DNA of 64,000 bases from Siderastrea siderea (taxonomy: Eukaryota > Cnidaria > Anthozoa > Scleractinia > Rhizangiidae), in contig OZ034970.1 of assembly GCA_964030785.1 (NCBI GenBank), positions 41,844,377 through 41,908,376 of the forward strand. Reading direction: 5' to 3'. Of the stretch, positions 35,430 to 48,200 are shown in pieces (the first letter of the stretch is position 1; every line of letters starts with the position of its first letter). A program made the translations under genes and the position numbers. The notes below the pieces were generated by a model. That model was not told the DNA's origin and ran no database searches. It worked only from the letters and a program-made list of their open reading frames with translations.

Positions 35430-38303
35430 AATTCAACACTTTATATCACCCAGACCTTCGCCAAGACGTTTTTATTAAAGACGAGCACCGCTACCTGAAT
35501 GTGCCCAGAGTCGGAACGTACAGCGTGTACGACACTTTCGATTGCAACTTTGAATGCCTCAAGAATCTTTCCTGTCTGTCTTTGAACCTGGCCGCTTCAA
35601 AAGGAGCTGATGGAAAGCTTTGGTGCGAGATACTGTCTTCTGTAAAGTACGACAACCCTGAGGAGTACAAAAGAAACGAGACTTCACACCACTTTTCCAT
35701 CAAGGTAGGACTAAATCTCATTTAAGGGCGTTTAATGCGCAACTGGATTACAATCCAAACAGTATGACCTAAGTACGCAATAGCCGTTTTGGGCGTCTCA
35801 ATCAATAAGGCAGTGGAGAGTATGCAAACTCTTGGCATTTTTCTTTGCTCGTCGGTTTTCAACATTATTAACAGAACAAAGTAATGGGAACGTAACTGAC
35901 GTGGACAGTTAAAACATACGTGAATCATTCCATTTTTTCTTATTTCAGACCCCATGTCTGTCATCACCGTGCCAAAACGGGGGTACATGTGTGCCCAACT
36001 ACAAATACCACGCGTTTAAATGCAGCTGTAAAGATGGTTTCATCGGAGAATATTGTGAAATAGGTAATTGTCGCAAGCTGGGGACAAAAACATATTTTCC
36101 GTGTCCTGGAAGGGAGTCGAACCCATTGCTCTCCACACGCTGTTCAAATGCTTGGCTACGATCACTGAGCTACTGGCCAGTGTGCAGACCTCTCCTAGAT
36201 ATTTCCACGTCCACACGCAAGCTACTGTAAGGCGTCCAGCATGGACTGTGTGGTGATATAGAGATAGACGTTTGAATGTTAACAGTCCACCGGCGCACGG
36301 TTACGTCGGGTTCGACTACCTTAGGAATTTTAAAAGACTCAGCTCCCGGGGGTGTGATACTCCAGATTTCAAGTGTGGGGAGGTGCAGAGGATTTTTTGG
36401 GGTTTGAAATTCACGATTTCAAGATATTTTTGGATAAGAAAATTATGGCAAGTAATGGGTAGTTGGGATTTAGTAGGGATTTGTTGTGTGCTAAAAAAAA
36501 AAAGAAAAAAAAAGAGAGATCCTACCAAACCATCTCTTGATCGTACTTAGTAAAAGTACTTAGAAATTAGTAAATTTAGCGTAGGATTTTTTCTGTTTCA
36601 TTTTGGTTCAGGGGATTTTTTTGTGTTTCGCTTCAAGCCCGAGGGATTTTTTATGTCCCCGTTCGCACCCCCTCCCCCGGACTCAGTTAGGCTTCGTTTG
36701 ATTAAGAACTGAAATATGGCGGGGTTAATTTATAATGGGTCCGCCATACAGGCATTCATCCAAGAATTTTTTCTTAGCATCTCATCGCGATAAGAATGAA
36801 GTAATAAAAAGGCGGAGAGTTCTTTTTCTTTACTGAGGTGATTGCACAATGATGACTTTTAAGATCGAGTAATTTGTGTTTTTCAGCTGGGAATTCCTGT
36901 AAGGACCTGTATGACATATACCAGTAAGTGGAACTACATATTTTTGTTTTTATGAAATCAAATGTTTTAAATTCTCAAAAGTATGAAAGGAGCCTCCCGA
37001 CCACAGGGCGCATCAGTGTGTCATATCTGCGTAACAGGTGACGCCCTATAGTAGGACCTGATGGAACTTTTCTTATGCCAGATCACTGAAATGCATTTGA
37101 GAACGATCTCTTGTTTTAATTTTTTTCCTATATTAAACAGGTCAAGCGTGAGTCAGATAGTTACTCTCATCTTGGACTCCAAACCAACTTCCGTTCTGTG
37201 TCACATGGGAGATTTTGGATGTGGAGATGGCGGATGGACGTCGGTCATGAAGATTGATGGCACTAAGGTATGCTACTACCTGCTTGCTCATATCTAAATC
37301 TATACTTCTTTTGTTCGGTAACCTTTCAAAAAATTACAAACGTTCCGTATTTTTGCTTTGATCCGTCCACGCTTTAAGGGTGGGCGAGAATGCATGCACG
37401 AGAATCCATGCTTGTGCTTGGAGGTATTGATGATTCGAGCCCCTCCCTTGACCTTTTCTTTGATGACAAATAAGAAGCAAAACTAATGGACAATACACAG
37501 CCATAGGTGAACTAAAACTTAAATGGTGTCGTCCTTATAAAGGTTTGAATAATACATCCTCGGAAATAACTAAGAAAACGGAAAATAACTAACACCTTTA
37601 AGCTTATTAAGGATAATGGCGTGACTGCGTGTTATTCACAAAAAAAAATCTTTCACAGGATAATATTTAATAGCTTACCTCCTAACCATAGGGAATTTAT
37701 GCTACTTACCAGCTTGTTACTCATTCCATACCTACGTTTCTCTTTGAGGACCTAACAGTCATTTTGTATTTCAATCCTTTAAAGGCAACCTTCCATTACG
37801 ATTCCAGTCTTTGGAGCAACAAAGAAACCTTCAACCTTGCAGGAGGGGAGACTGGGCTCGACACGCAAGAGACCAAGTTACCAACCTACTGGAACACATC
37901 CTTCTCCAAGATCTGTCTCGGTATGAAGATCGACCAGCAGCTAAATTTTGTTGTGATAAATAAGCACGCTGATTCCCTGCACTCACTGATTGCTGACGGC
38001 CAATACCGCGCTACCTCACTGGGTCGTAACACGTGGAAGACATTAATTGGTTCCCAAGCTTCCTTGCAGGCCAAATGTAACAAGGAAGGGTTCAACGCTC
38101 GGTGTCTCTCCAGTAGCGCTTCCAAAGCAAGAATTGGTATCCTTGGTAACCAGCAGGACGACTGCGGCTCCTGTAACTCCAGAATCGGGTTTGGTACTGG
38201 TGGTTATCCGGATGACTCCAACACGTGTGGAAACCAAGCAAGGCTTTCTGCAGACAATGGGGACAAGTTTATTAAGGCGATTGGATTTATCTTGGTTAAT
38301 TGA
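35430..38303 (+). CDS. PAN/Apple-EGF-fibrinogen-like secreted protein (5 visible exons)
   Basis: Exons with consistent GT/AG borders and phases are 35430-35704, 35949-36063, 36887-36923, 37141-37267 and 37785-38303 (stop TGA). The first encodes a PAN/Apple-like domain ([15 protein letters not shown]). The second is one EGF domain ([12 protein letters not shown]...C-S-C...G-E-Y-C). The last two carry a fibrinogen-C-like or intelectin-like domain ([40 protein letters not shown]). This domain combination is common in coral extracellular and skeletal-matrix proteins, so adhesion, lectin or matrix function is likely. The 5' exon with the signal peptide is not identified. Poly(A) candidate AATAAA is near 38668. 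Confidence 0.85.
36105..36180 (-). repeat. tRNA-derived SINE head in an intron
   Basis: Read on the minus strand it has an A box (TAGCTCAGTGA) and a B box (GGGTTCGACTCCC) at tRNA-like spacing, inside the second intron of the PAN-EGF gene. No proper cloverleaf with an anticodon stem is evident, so it is a SINE or tRNA pseudogene. Confidence 0.55.
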
Positions 38304-39590
38304 GAAGTAACGGCGGATGAAACTCAGAAGCCAGCATCTTTTTGTTTAACATAACCACGTAAACTGATGCCCAAACTTGTCTTAATCGTTGCCCCTTTAC
38401 ATGAAGTTACTCTTCGTTCAATGTAGGTTATAATATTTAACTGCGCAATGATTTCACGCTAGTAAAGCAATCATGTATTTAGAACACTAATACCTAATTT
38501 TTGCGACCTCCTTTGCTAAGGATTTGCAAAACATATATATACTTATTTGGGACTCGAAGTATATGGTTGGGGTATGGCTGGGAATGTACCCACACTTTGT
38601 AAAATTCTGCAAGAGCCAACGGACAATATAAGTGCGCCGAATCCTGTTTTTATATGTAAGTAGAATTAAATAAAATGAGGAAAACAGTCAAGCCGTCTTT
38701 CTTCGGGGGATCTACCAAGTTTCTGGCAAATTTACGTTTATGAATTGAACACGCTCTAGTATCTCAAAGTTAATTTTCATAAATTCATGAATAGATATAA
38801 GTTGAGATTGTGAAACTTTGGCTGAATGTATCACTGTGTGAGTGGAAAATCCTTTAAAACTTCTAAATTGACTCAACTTTCTCCACAGGCAACTGTAATT
38901 AATGCGAACGCGATGGCAAACAGTGCAAAAGGCAGTGGGTTCCCTGTGGTTAAACAAGAGTTTTAATAGATTTGGCGCAGCAAAAGAAAAAAAAAATGAA
39001 AAGCAGAGAAGTCCGGATAACCAGTGAATGATTGTCAGTTGAATATGCTCAACACATAGCACGTGGAACCTAGCTACTTCTCACTGTTTTAACGTGTAAA
39101 AGTTTCTCATAGTGTTAGTCCATGTATTTATCACTGAACACCCGCTGATTACGACATTGTATTACACGTTTTAACCCTTTTAGCCCCAATATTCACGTGC
39201 ATATTCTCCTTACTGTTCTCCATATATTTCTTATGTTACTAGTTGAGAGAATTTGATTAAACATCAACACTGTTCATGTCTGGTAATCATTTCTTTCATT
39301 CTCATGACCTATATATTTGATCAACTAGTGATATTGTAAGAAGAAATTAGATTCTTGTCAGGTGAATGATTTGATTTACTGTACTCATTCAAGTTTTGGC
39401 CTTTTTAAAGTTAAGGAACAACTAAAAACGTCAATCATGTTTTCTCGTGTGTGTACAATAGTGAACTTTATTATATCAGCCTGGCTTAGTCCACGTGATT
39501 TGTAATGGTTAATGATTTTCAACGTTTCTTGCAAATGCTCTTAATCCGCGTGTTCTGCTCTTAAGGTGATGAAAATCAAATTTGTCCTTA
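38304..39590. other. 3' UTR and intergenic, nothing recognised
   Basis: It follows the PAN-EGF gene stop. Apart from the AATAAA near 38668 I see no gene or repeat family; short minus-strand frames are not supported. Confidence 0.5.
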
Positions 39591-39593
39591 ATA

Positions 39594-39840
39594 TATGTGA
39601 ACCATACAGTGGGGGCGCGGTGGGTAGTGGCTAGCGCGTTGGATTTCAGCTCTGAAGGTCGGTGGTTCGACACTCAGTCTCGCCATCGTGTTGTTTCCTA
39701 AGGCACGAAACTTAACCCACGTTGTCTCTCTCTACCCAGGTGTAAAAATGGGTACCTGCGACATATTGCTGGGGGTAACCCTTGCAAAGAACTAGCATCC
39801 CATCCAGGGCGAGTAGGAATACTCATAGTTGCTTAATGCT
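39594..39840 (+). mobile_element. tRNA-derived SINE
   Basis: The head has a Pol III A-box-like GTAGTGGCTAGCGCG and B-box GGTGGTTCGACACTC. The body (CTCTCTCTACCCAGGTGTA, GACATATTGCTGGGGGTAAC, ACTAGCATC) is shared with 60860-61040. It is a typical cnidarian SINE arrangement, here in the intergenic space. Confidence 0.7.
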
Positions 39841-40649
39841 ACAGAAACCGGATTAAGCTTTGGCCGTGTGAGACATTATCTATCTTTTTTTAACCCCTTG
39901 AGCTTATTGACAGCCACACAGGAACTATATTTTGACACTCCTTGTGAGGTACAGGAAGTTGACTTGCGGAAACACTTACGGATTCACTTTCTTTCCTTTC
40001 TGGCCGTGTGGCCTCCTTGGCTTGCGTGCAACTTTATCTACCTGTATGTGAACCATACAAGTCGTGAGGGTAAAGGAAAAAAATCATCATGATCAAGGAG
40101 AAACTGAATCTACCCATCCAATCGAATTCATCTTTACCTGTCCACGCTGGGTCATATGAATAAAGTCTCTATAATTGTTTGACACTTCGGGTGGTTGAAT
40201 TATCCTTGATCCTTGTAATTTTGGAGATTATTTATTTATCCCATCTCTTTTAAATACTCCAGTCACCAAAAGCATCCCGCTAATTTTGTTGCGAGTTATT
40301 CCTTATTCCTAAAATTCCTAACAGGGATGGCTCACGAATCTATTACTCGCAATTGCGGCCACCTTGCAAAGGGGTTCAATAATTGGGAATTTTTACTGAA
40401 ACAGGGTATGGGTTAAATTTTAAATTAGGTTCAGTGGAGAAATGTTCTTGTAGCATGAGAGATTGGCGTAAAAATTTTAGAAGATACGCCCAAGTAGGGC
40501 TTCTGAAAAATCATGATGTGAAGAGGAGAAGAGGAAGCTTTCATTATATAGATACGAGTGTTCTAGTGGAAAATAGACCACTGGTTAAGTTCCTACGAAA
40601 CTACATGGGACTCGGGTGGTGTATTTTCCATATCCTTACTAGTTTGCGT

Positions 40650-40790
40650 GCTGAAAGTGTGGAGGAGCAGGAGGAGGAGGAGAAGGTGGACGAGGAGGAG
40701 GAGGAGGAAGAGGAGGAGGAGGAGGAGGAGGAGGAGGAGGAGGAGGAGGAGGAGGAGGAGGAAGAGAAAGAGGAAGAGGAGGAGGAGGAG

Positions 40791-40824
<34 letters not shown>

Positions 40825-40826
40825 AG

Positions 40827-40861
<35 letters not shown>

Positions 40862-40964
40862 GGAGGAGGAGGAGGAGGAGGAGGAGGAGGAGGAAGAGGA
40901 GGAAGAGGAGGAGGAGGAGGAGGAAGAGGAGGAGGAAGAGGAAGAGGAGGAGGAGGAGGAGGAG

Positions 40965-41014
<50 letters not shown>

Positions 41015-41055
41015 GGAAGAGGAGGAGGAAGAGGAGGAGGAAGAGGGAAAATAAA
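40650..41055 (+). repeat. Purine-rich GGA/GAA microsatellite
   Basis: About 400 nt of almost pure GAGGAGGAA-type trinucleotide repeat with occasional GAAGAG interruptions. It can be read as Glu, Arg or Leu runs in different frames, none of which is a gene. Such polypurine tracts can form triplex DNA. Confidence 0.95.
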
Positions 41056-41905
41056 ATTTTGGAGAAGGAAATAGAGACCGTGATGAGAAAGCTAGGATAG
41101 TGTTGAGTCAAAGAAATTAATAAAGTAGGAAAATTTTTTTGTCTGTTGGAATTAAATTGTCACTTATAATCTGTGTGTAGTTGGTTTGTTGGCGCCATCA
41201 TTAAAATGCACAATTTATGAATCAGTGAACGGAAAACAGTTTTCTGTTATTTAATAGCAATACTTGTCTGCAGTAACAATGAAAGCAGCAATTGATTACC
41301 CCTTGATTACCCTTGCCAAATTTCTCGATTTCTCGACTTCTTGGGCTCGCATATTACTGAAACTTTCTTCGATGGTAGGCCCATCGAACGAGCGACACAA
41401 AAAGTTGATTTCAGTACACACGAGTGCATGAGATGTCACGAAAGGAACGGGGAAATAAGCTGATCGCTGACTGGGCACAAAAAATACAATGCATCAAAAT
41501 TTATGCTCAATCAGAAGCAAGAACGCAAATGGACTCTTGAACTAGTCCGTTAAAGGTATCCTCCCAGGGGCTGTTCGCGTCCTCCTGCGCCCGTCTTGTA
41601 AACTTTCGTTCGCACCAGGCTTCTGCTGGCATCGATTTCGCCCGTTTTATCTGCCTCTCGCCCCGACTATCTGCCCGATGCCCAGCCTCGTCCTCATTGG
41701 AAATTAATAATCATAAGTTCAGTTATAAGCAAATAGAAAACAACATACATTGCAAAAACTGGTTGGAAACTCCAACAACAAAGGGCACAAGAGAAACAAA
41801 GTGAATGCTTGAAAGCTTGCTCAGTTATTTTGCAACTGACCATTGAAATAAGTCACGTCTATGAAGAAAGAAAGATGGTAAATGTTAAGCTCGGAAAGAA
41901 ATAAG

Positions 41906-42277
41906 AAAGATGGAATATTCAGTTTGTCACAAGCGTGGGACAAAGAAAATATCTGAGTCCCCGACGGGAATCAAACCCATGACCTCCCGTACACCGGTCG
42001 GGCGCGCTAGCCACTGAGCTACTGGGAGACTTACATTTACCATCCTTCTTTCTTCATTATCACACACGGTGCTTTCGACATTGCTGATCCTAGCAGCATG
42101 CGGGACGCGTGTCACAACGAACTCAGTAAATATGACCTCGCTCGCCACGAGTCTCCCAGTAGCTCAGTGGCTAGAGCGCCCGACCGGTGTACGGGAGGTC
42201 ATGGGTTCGATTCCCGTCGGGGACTCAGATTTTTTCTTTGTCCCACGCTCGTGACAAACTGAATATTCCATCTTTCT
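41906..42277. repeat. Inverted pair of tRNA-derived SINE copies
   Basis: 41906-42045 and 42145-42277 are reverse complements: GGTCATGGGTTCGATTCCCG (B box) and TAGCTCAGTGGCTAGAGCGC (A box) appear on the plus strand in the right copy and on the minus strand in the left. The flanks CTTTGTCCCACGCT and GAATATTCCATCTTTCTT are mirrored too. The right copy folds partly like a tRNA with a GGT anticodon position, but the acceptor/D spacing and one anticodon-stem pair are wrong. It is not called a tRNA gene. Confidence 0.8.
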
Positions 42278-42748
42278 TAAGTCACGTCTATGTTGTGCAA
42301 ACTGAATAGCTTGTGCTAAAACTAGTCGTTGCAAAAGTCAGTAACCTTTTTATGGCGATTTGTTCGCCTACCAAGTGTTGCAGAAATTCATAGGTACAAA
42401 AAGATTCCCTAGGCATTTGGGTAAATTTTTTTGTTCACTGTAGGACAATAAAAAAAATGGGGGGAAGGGATAGGGGTCGGTAAACGGGATTTCCGTGCTG
42501 GCACGAGACAAGCATAAGGATAGGAAGGTACAGTATGAGGTTGGGAGCTGTGACCAAAGGCTGAGTAAAGTGGGGGAGGGGGGGGGGCAGACACGACAGG
42601 AAACAGGATGTTCCAGGTCACTGGAGACAGGATAATCTAAGAAGGCGGGAGCACTAGAGCAAAGAGGATGGAAAGAGCCAGAAAGGCTCAGGGAAGGAAA
42701 GAAACAAAGAGGCCAGTAAGTGGGGATTTTTCCGGGTGTTGTTAAGGG

Positions 42749-43145
42749 CGGTGCCTCCTTTTGTTACTGCGCATACATTCTGCGCATCTCGGGATATTCA
42801 AGTTTCTTAAGGAATTTGCCCACTAATACAACAATATTTTTGCACGGTTTATGACTAAGTGGAAAAAGCAGATCTTAGCAAGGGCTATCAGAATCCAAAA
42901 AGAAAATTGGGGGGGGGGGGGGGGTAACCACGAATTTTTCAGAGATAATTGAGCTTAAATTTGGAAAGAAATTGCCATACATTCTTTGTATTTTAGCGCT
43001 TTTTTGTAATTCTGGTTGCTCAATTATCTCTGAAAAATGCGTGGTTACCCACAGTTTTCTTTTTGGATCCCAATCACCCTTGCTAAGGTCTACTTTTTCC
43101 CCAGAGTCATAACCTTTGCAAAAATACATCTCTATTAGGAGGCAC
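42749..43145. mobile_element. Fold-back MITE
   Basis: The tips GGTGCCTCCT and AGGAGGCACC are perfect inverted repeats. Long imperfect arms follow (about 42830-42955 and 43016-43100), sharing TTTTTGGAT, CCTTGCTAAG, GTAACCACG and TTTTTCAGAGATAATTGAGC. A G-run interrupts the left arm. There is no coding content. Confidence 0.7.
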
Positions 43146-43508
43146 CGTCATTAAATGAGACGGGATCATCTAACAAAACGGCGGGAAGCAGGAGTGAAAG
43201 ACATGGGAAGCAAAAGAGAAGAATGCGAGAACTGAAAAAGCAGAAAGTGCACAAAACAGCACAATAGTAGCTCTAACCAAAACGTAAAAACGTTTAATTA
43301 AACAACCATAGTTGCATCTGACATTTTTGTAGTTCAATAAATTTTGTTTTATAGTTAAGCCATTTCTTCTTATGACGACAGCCTAGCTGTCGCCATTCAC
43401 AACACAGGTTCTGCAAGTCAACTGTTACCCTTGTTTGGTGGTTGTGTCACCCGTAATTTTTTCGTCATATTTTGCTTCCACTCTTTTCAAGTCTATGCCT
43501 TTACTCAC

Positions 43509-43611
43509 TGGAAGATGTCTGAATCGGCATTTCTCTACAAAATAACAACCGGTGGTGCGCCAGAAATAGCATTTGTCTCCATTGACTGGGCCTGATAACT
43601 TGCTTGTATCC
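43509..43611 (-). CDS. Possible exon with CCCH zinc finger
   Basis: On the minus strand a good acceptor (TTGACCAG) precedes, and a strong donor (GTGAGT) follows, a 103-nt segment whose frame contains C-x7-C-x5-C-x3-H (KCYFWRTTGCYFVEKCRFRH). This is a CCCH RNA-binding finger of the ZC3H type. No partner exons were found nearby, so it may be an isolated exon of a minus-strand gene or a relic. Confidence 0.35.
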
Positions 43612-45012
43612 CTGGTCAACAGAAGCAAGCACACATTGAGACCACTTTAATTACTAGGTAAGTTTACAAAAGCAATAATACAAGAGAGAAGAACTTGATG
43701 GCTTTTATTGCAACTGTCACAATTTGGGTTGTCACCCACAACTGAACGGCCATAAACAAGGAATGAAATATGCAATAAAGCGGTGATTATTAGAAAAATA
43801 GATGGATGGAGAGACAGACCGGTCAAACAGACAAACAGACTATTTAACACTTCTAGCACCAGTGACCCATCCTGTTGTTTCTTTTTAAGAGGGGCCACAG
43901 GGTTGGTGTTAGAAGATACGGCTTGACTTCCTGGTGAGCCTGGGGAGCAGTATCGCTTCACCTCCCAGCTGATAACCCTTGGGAGTGAATTTTTTTTACG
44001 AAATTTATATCTGTTTGGTGGTACGCAAATGTTGCTTACTGTGTATTCGAGAAAACGTTGCAAACGTCTGTAAGAAATCTGGATTTCCCACACCTTTTTT
44101 GCCTCTATACAAAATATCCCTCTCAAATAAAAAAAAAATGATGATTTTGAAAGGCTTTTTTTTCAAAGCAGAATATATGGTCTTTTTGCGAACATTTCAA
44201 AATTAACTTCGAGGTGTCTATATGTAGTGTAACTTACCATAGTTCACGTGTTAATAGTTGTCTTGATGTTTCCTCATCCAGTAATCTCTTTAACCCTCTG
44301 CTTTATGCATTTAAAATTAATTGCCGACTAAACGTAACAGTAACAATCCAACTTAATAACAAGGTATTACATATATCCTTGGAAATAGACGATAATTATT
44401 GTAACAAAACTAAATTGTAGTAATTAATGATGCTTTTAACTATCAGTGCCAAATGTCCAATTCTATAACTTAATGCTGCTGCTTCTTAATTGCCCTTGAT
44501 AATTGCTTTTACATTCTAATTATCTTTTCTTTATTTATCTTTTTTCTTTTTGCAGCCCTTCCCTTCTTTGTACTTATCTTGTAAGTTGCGTGCAGGATAA
44601 AAGTATTTTGCCCACGCGAAAAGCATAGGAGCGGGTTGTGAAGTGGTCCAACTTTCGACACAAATGTTGGTGGCTTGAAATCGGTCTTTGGCTCGTATTG
44701 TGTCCTTTATGGACAAACACTTTACTAAAAAATAATCCGGCTTCACCAAGGTGTATAAATCAGAGTCAGGCAAGGGGTTATTGGGATGGCACGTGGCACG
44801 TTTTATACCAGAGTATCTTGTACAGATTTTCCCAATAGTAAAATCCCCCAAATTGATGGCACCACAGGGCAACAGAGCGGGGGGGGGGGGGGGGGATACT
44901 ACTTTTGCTACCAAAAGTAGTAGTTATTCCTTCGACTGAGTTACTTTGTTCAATGAGATGAATGAGAACGCTTTGATTTTTCATTGACATTTTCCTGTCG
45001 TCAATCTCATAG
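43612..45012. other. Intergenic, no confident gene
   Basis: AT-rich DNA with a G-run near 44880-44895 and a small hairpin around CTACTTTTGCTACCAAAAGTAG (44897-44918). 5' exons of the coiled-coil gene downstream are expected but I could not place any here. Confidence 0.4.
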
Positions 45013-45096
45013 ACTGGAGGGTACTGTGAACAGATACAGAAAGCTCGACCTGACTGTTGGCGAGAAAGAGATGGCCATCGCGGAGCTACAAGCCAA
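45013..45096 (+). pseudogene. Duplicated coiled-coil exon with a broken donor
   Basis: This is a copy of the exon at 45821-45904. About 155 nt including the acceptor side (44948-45097 against 45750-45905) is almost identical, with one coding change, CTC to TTC. In this copy the donor reads GCCAA|GCATAA instead of GTAAGA, because the duplicate is joined to a sequence (CATAATTTTTCACTCACTTA) that recurs at 45322. It probably cannot splice and is a dead exon. Confidence 0.75.
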
Positions 45097-45216
45097 GCAT
45101 AATTTTTCACTCACTTAGTAAAAAGGCTGAGTTACTTTGTGTTCTGATGGGATAAAGGGCTTGGTTCTCATCCCACGGGTAGTTCTAATAACATTTTAAT
45201 AAATTTTGCTAAACAG

Positions 45217-48200
45217 GCTTGAAGAGTATGTGGAGGAAAGAGGAGTAAAAATCCAAGACTTGCAGTCCAAGTAAGTAACTTGTTTGATGTGCTGCGCAGT
45301 TGTCCGACAAATCTTGATCAGCATAATTTTTCACTCACTTAGTAAAAAGGCTAAAGTGCAGAATGAGTTTCTAGAACGCCCACTAGTCAGGGAACACCAC
45401 CAGGGGAAAGTACAGTCAGTCAGACAGACAAACAGACAGTCAGTCAGTCAGTCAGTCAGTCAGTTGGTCAGTCGGTCAGTCGGTCAGTCAGACAGTCAGG
45501 CAGTCAGGCAGTCAGTCAGGCAGTCAGTCAGACAGACAGACAGTCAATTAGACAGTCAGTCAGTCAGTCAGACAGAGACAGTCAATCAGACAGACAGTCA
45601 GTCGGTCAGTTAATTGGTCGGTCAGTCAGTCAGTCAGTCAGTGGAATCAACGCTATTAACGTGTCTGTCGTTACTGCTTAAGTACTTCTTCATGTGTATG
45701 ATTCTGCTTGTTTTCAAATTGCAAATCAATCTGAATATAGGTACTTGCGTGACAACTACAATGAGATGAATGAGAACGCTTTGATTTTTCATTGACATTT
45801 TCCTGTCGTCAATCTCATAGACTGGAGGGTACTGTGAACAGATACAGAAAGTTCGACCTGACTGTTGGCGAGAAAGAGATGGCCATCGCGGAGCTACAAG
45901 CCAAGTAAGACAGAGGAAATATAGAAACCTTTAATTTTCAGCAGTTAATTCTAAAAGAATCATTTAAAGGGAGAATTCAACCACACTCACAAAGTGAGAG
46001 CTACCATGAACAACATAATAAACAGTACTGCAGGAAAGTACCCCTTGGGATTTGCGTGGTCACACTTTAGGATTTCATCTACAGACTCAAAGGTTGGAAT
46101 CACGTAGTACATTGTAGTAAACATCTTCACAGGAAAGGGCGGTTTAATAACTTTCGTTTGAATGGTCAAACTAAAGCATTTTTATCCGCAGAATTAAAAG
46201 TTAGAACCACCTTTGTTACCGGAAAAACAAAGTTTTATAGGACAGGGCTGCTCAGTAGCTTTCATTTGAATAGCGAGACTTTTATCCTCAGACTATGAAA
46301 ATTGTTTTATTGCTTCAATGCATTTACGTCATTTTAATGTTTGTAGGCTTATTGAGGCTCAGGAGGGAACGCGCGAGATAAAGAAACTTAACCACATCAT
46401 GAAGACAAAGGACACAAGAACCGAAAACTTGGAGAGCAAGTAAGTCAGTGTCCATCGTAGGTACGATACCATCTGATTATTCATGCCGTGCAAACCCCCT
46501 CCCCCGGGGGGTACTCCTATATATGGCCTTTTCGGGGATCTGCCACTGGACAGAGTATGGTTTTTGGCTTCTCTGTCTTGATCATGGTGTATAATTGTAT
46601 GCTAGTCTGTGCTAAACAAGATCTGAACTTGTCCTAGACAGGGTATGGTTGCACGATTGTCGTCAGTAAATATGGCGTAGACAGTATTCAGCAATCCTAG
46701 ATCAGAAATGTTTGACAGTCTTTGAAACGAAACAGGGACAGGTTTCAGACCCTCAGCGGCACCGACACCCCTACACCCAAACGTGGGTTAAGACCCCCCC
46801 TCCCCCCCGGGGTGTGCAACTAGTCAAATTTTAAAGGAAATTTTATTAAATGTTCATAAAAGCGATCCTTACTTTTGTGCTTGTTGTATAATAAATCCGG
46901 TTAGTGTTTTTTAGTAGACGAGCATGTGATGATTTTCTGATTTGGTGTTTTTCAGATTGGAGGATTTGGAAAGCCATGTCGCCAGCCAGCAGACTGATAT
47001 AAACATAAAAGACGATAAAATCGACACCCTTCAAAAAAGGTACTCAGTTGCTGTAAAATTAATATTGTCCGAGTCCTTAGATGCCAGAGCTTGTGAACGT
47101 AAGCGGTTTCCAGGTAACTAATAGAAACATTATTTTGTTTTGCCAGGTTGGACGAGACCTTGAACTTAAATAACAAACTCGACCAGTCTGTGCGTAAGAA
47201 AGAGGAGAGCATTCGTACTCTGGAGAAAACACTTCAAGCTAACGAAACAAGGTATCAAAACTTTTGATGTGGCGTGACATTGTCCGTTACAATTTCCTGT
47301 CACACGGAGTTGTCCATCGCCGCCGCCTTGTTACAATGTCATGTGATCCTGTAGCGTCCTCTTTGAGTAATTTGCATGGTAAACATGGCGTGACATTTTT
47401 TCTTACCTGGTTTCATGTTGCAGTAAGTTTAATCAATCGTGACGTAGCTTTACTCTGTCACGTGCATTGTTACGTAATGCGTTTTGATGCACATGAAAGG
47501 TGTCTCATGGTACTAAAATTTGAGAGTGCAAAAAATATATATATTTTGTTGTGAGGCCCGAGGACGGCCAACAGTCGACCAAACCACGCCATCGGGGTCT
47601 AAATTCGGAGGTCCAGATTGTGTGATGAAGGACTATGCACCACCACCGGCTAAGGAGCTAATCACAATGAACAGCTCCTGCAATGAAGGACAGATTTATA
47701 GAGTATATCTAGTTCAGTTTACTAGTGGTAAGTCTAATATCTACGTTTTCCATTTTAGGGAAGAGGAATTAGAAAAGTTACTTGAAACAAAAACTGAAAG
47801 ATTGTCAGAGTACAAGACGAGGGTGAAAGAACTGGAGACCAGCCTAGAGAGTAAAGAAGATAAACTTGGAGAGCTGCAAAAACGGTAAGCAATATTTGCT
47901 AAAAATTTTATCAATGCCTGTCATATCTCTCAGATAGGTTTTCTACGGGATCCTGAGTTGGCTACACGCATTTTCTAATACATCAATGCTTTTTCATTTT
48001 AGTTTGGATGACTTGAGAAATGCAGCGACAGCAGATGCCAAGCTGAGTAATGCACTGCAAGAAAAGGACATCAAAATTGCTGAAATGGAACAGAGGTACT
48101 TTTCACTTACGGTACAAAATTGCGTCCAACCCTGCGCGGCGCAAATTCTTAATTCCCGGCCACACAGAAATGCGAATAACAGTTCCGAAGAGGAGTGATG

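Noticed and set aside
40383..41054. Open frame of 223 codons, mostly glutamate
   Set aside because: It reads through the GGA/GAA microsatellite; the other frames give equally long Arg and Leu runs.
42145..42226. tRNA-Thr (GGT) gene
   Set aside because: Promoter boxes are present, but acceptor/D-stem spacing is off and the anticodon stem has a mismatch; it is one arm of an inverted SINE pair.
45284..45613. Open frame rich in Ser-Val-Ser-Gln
   Set aside because: Product of the CAGT microsatellite in an intron.
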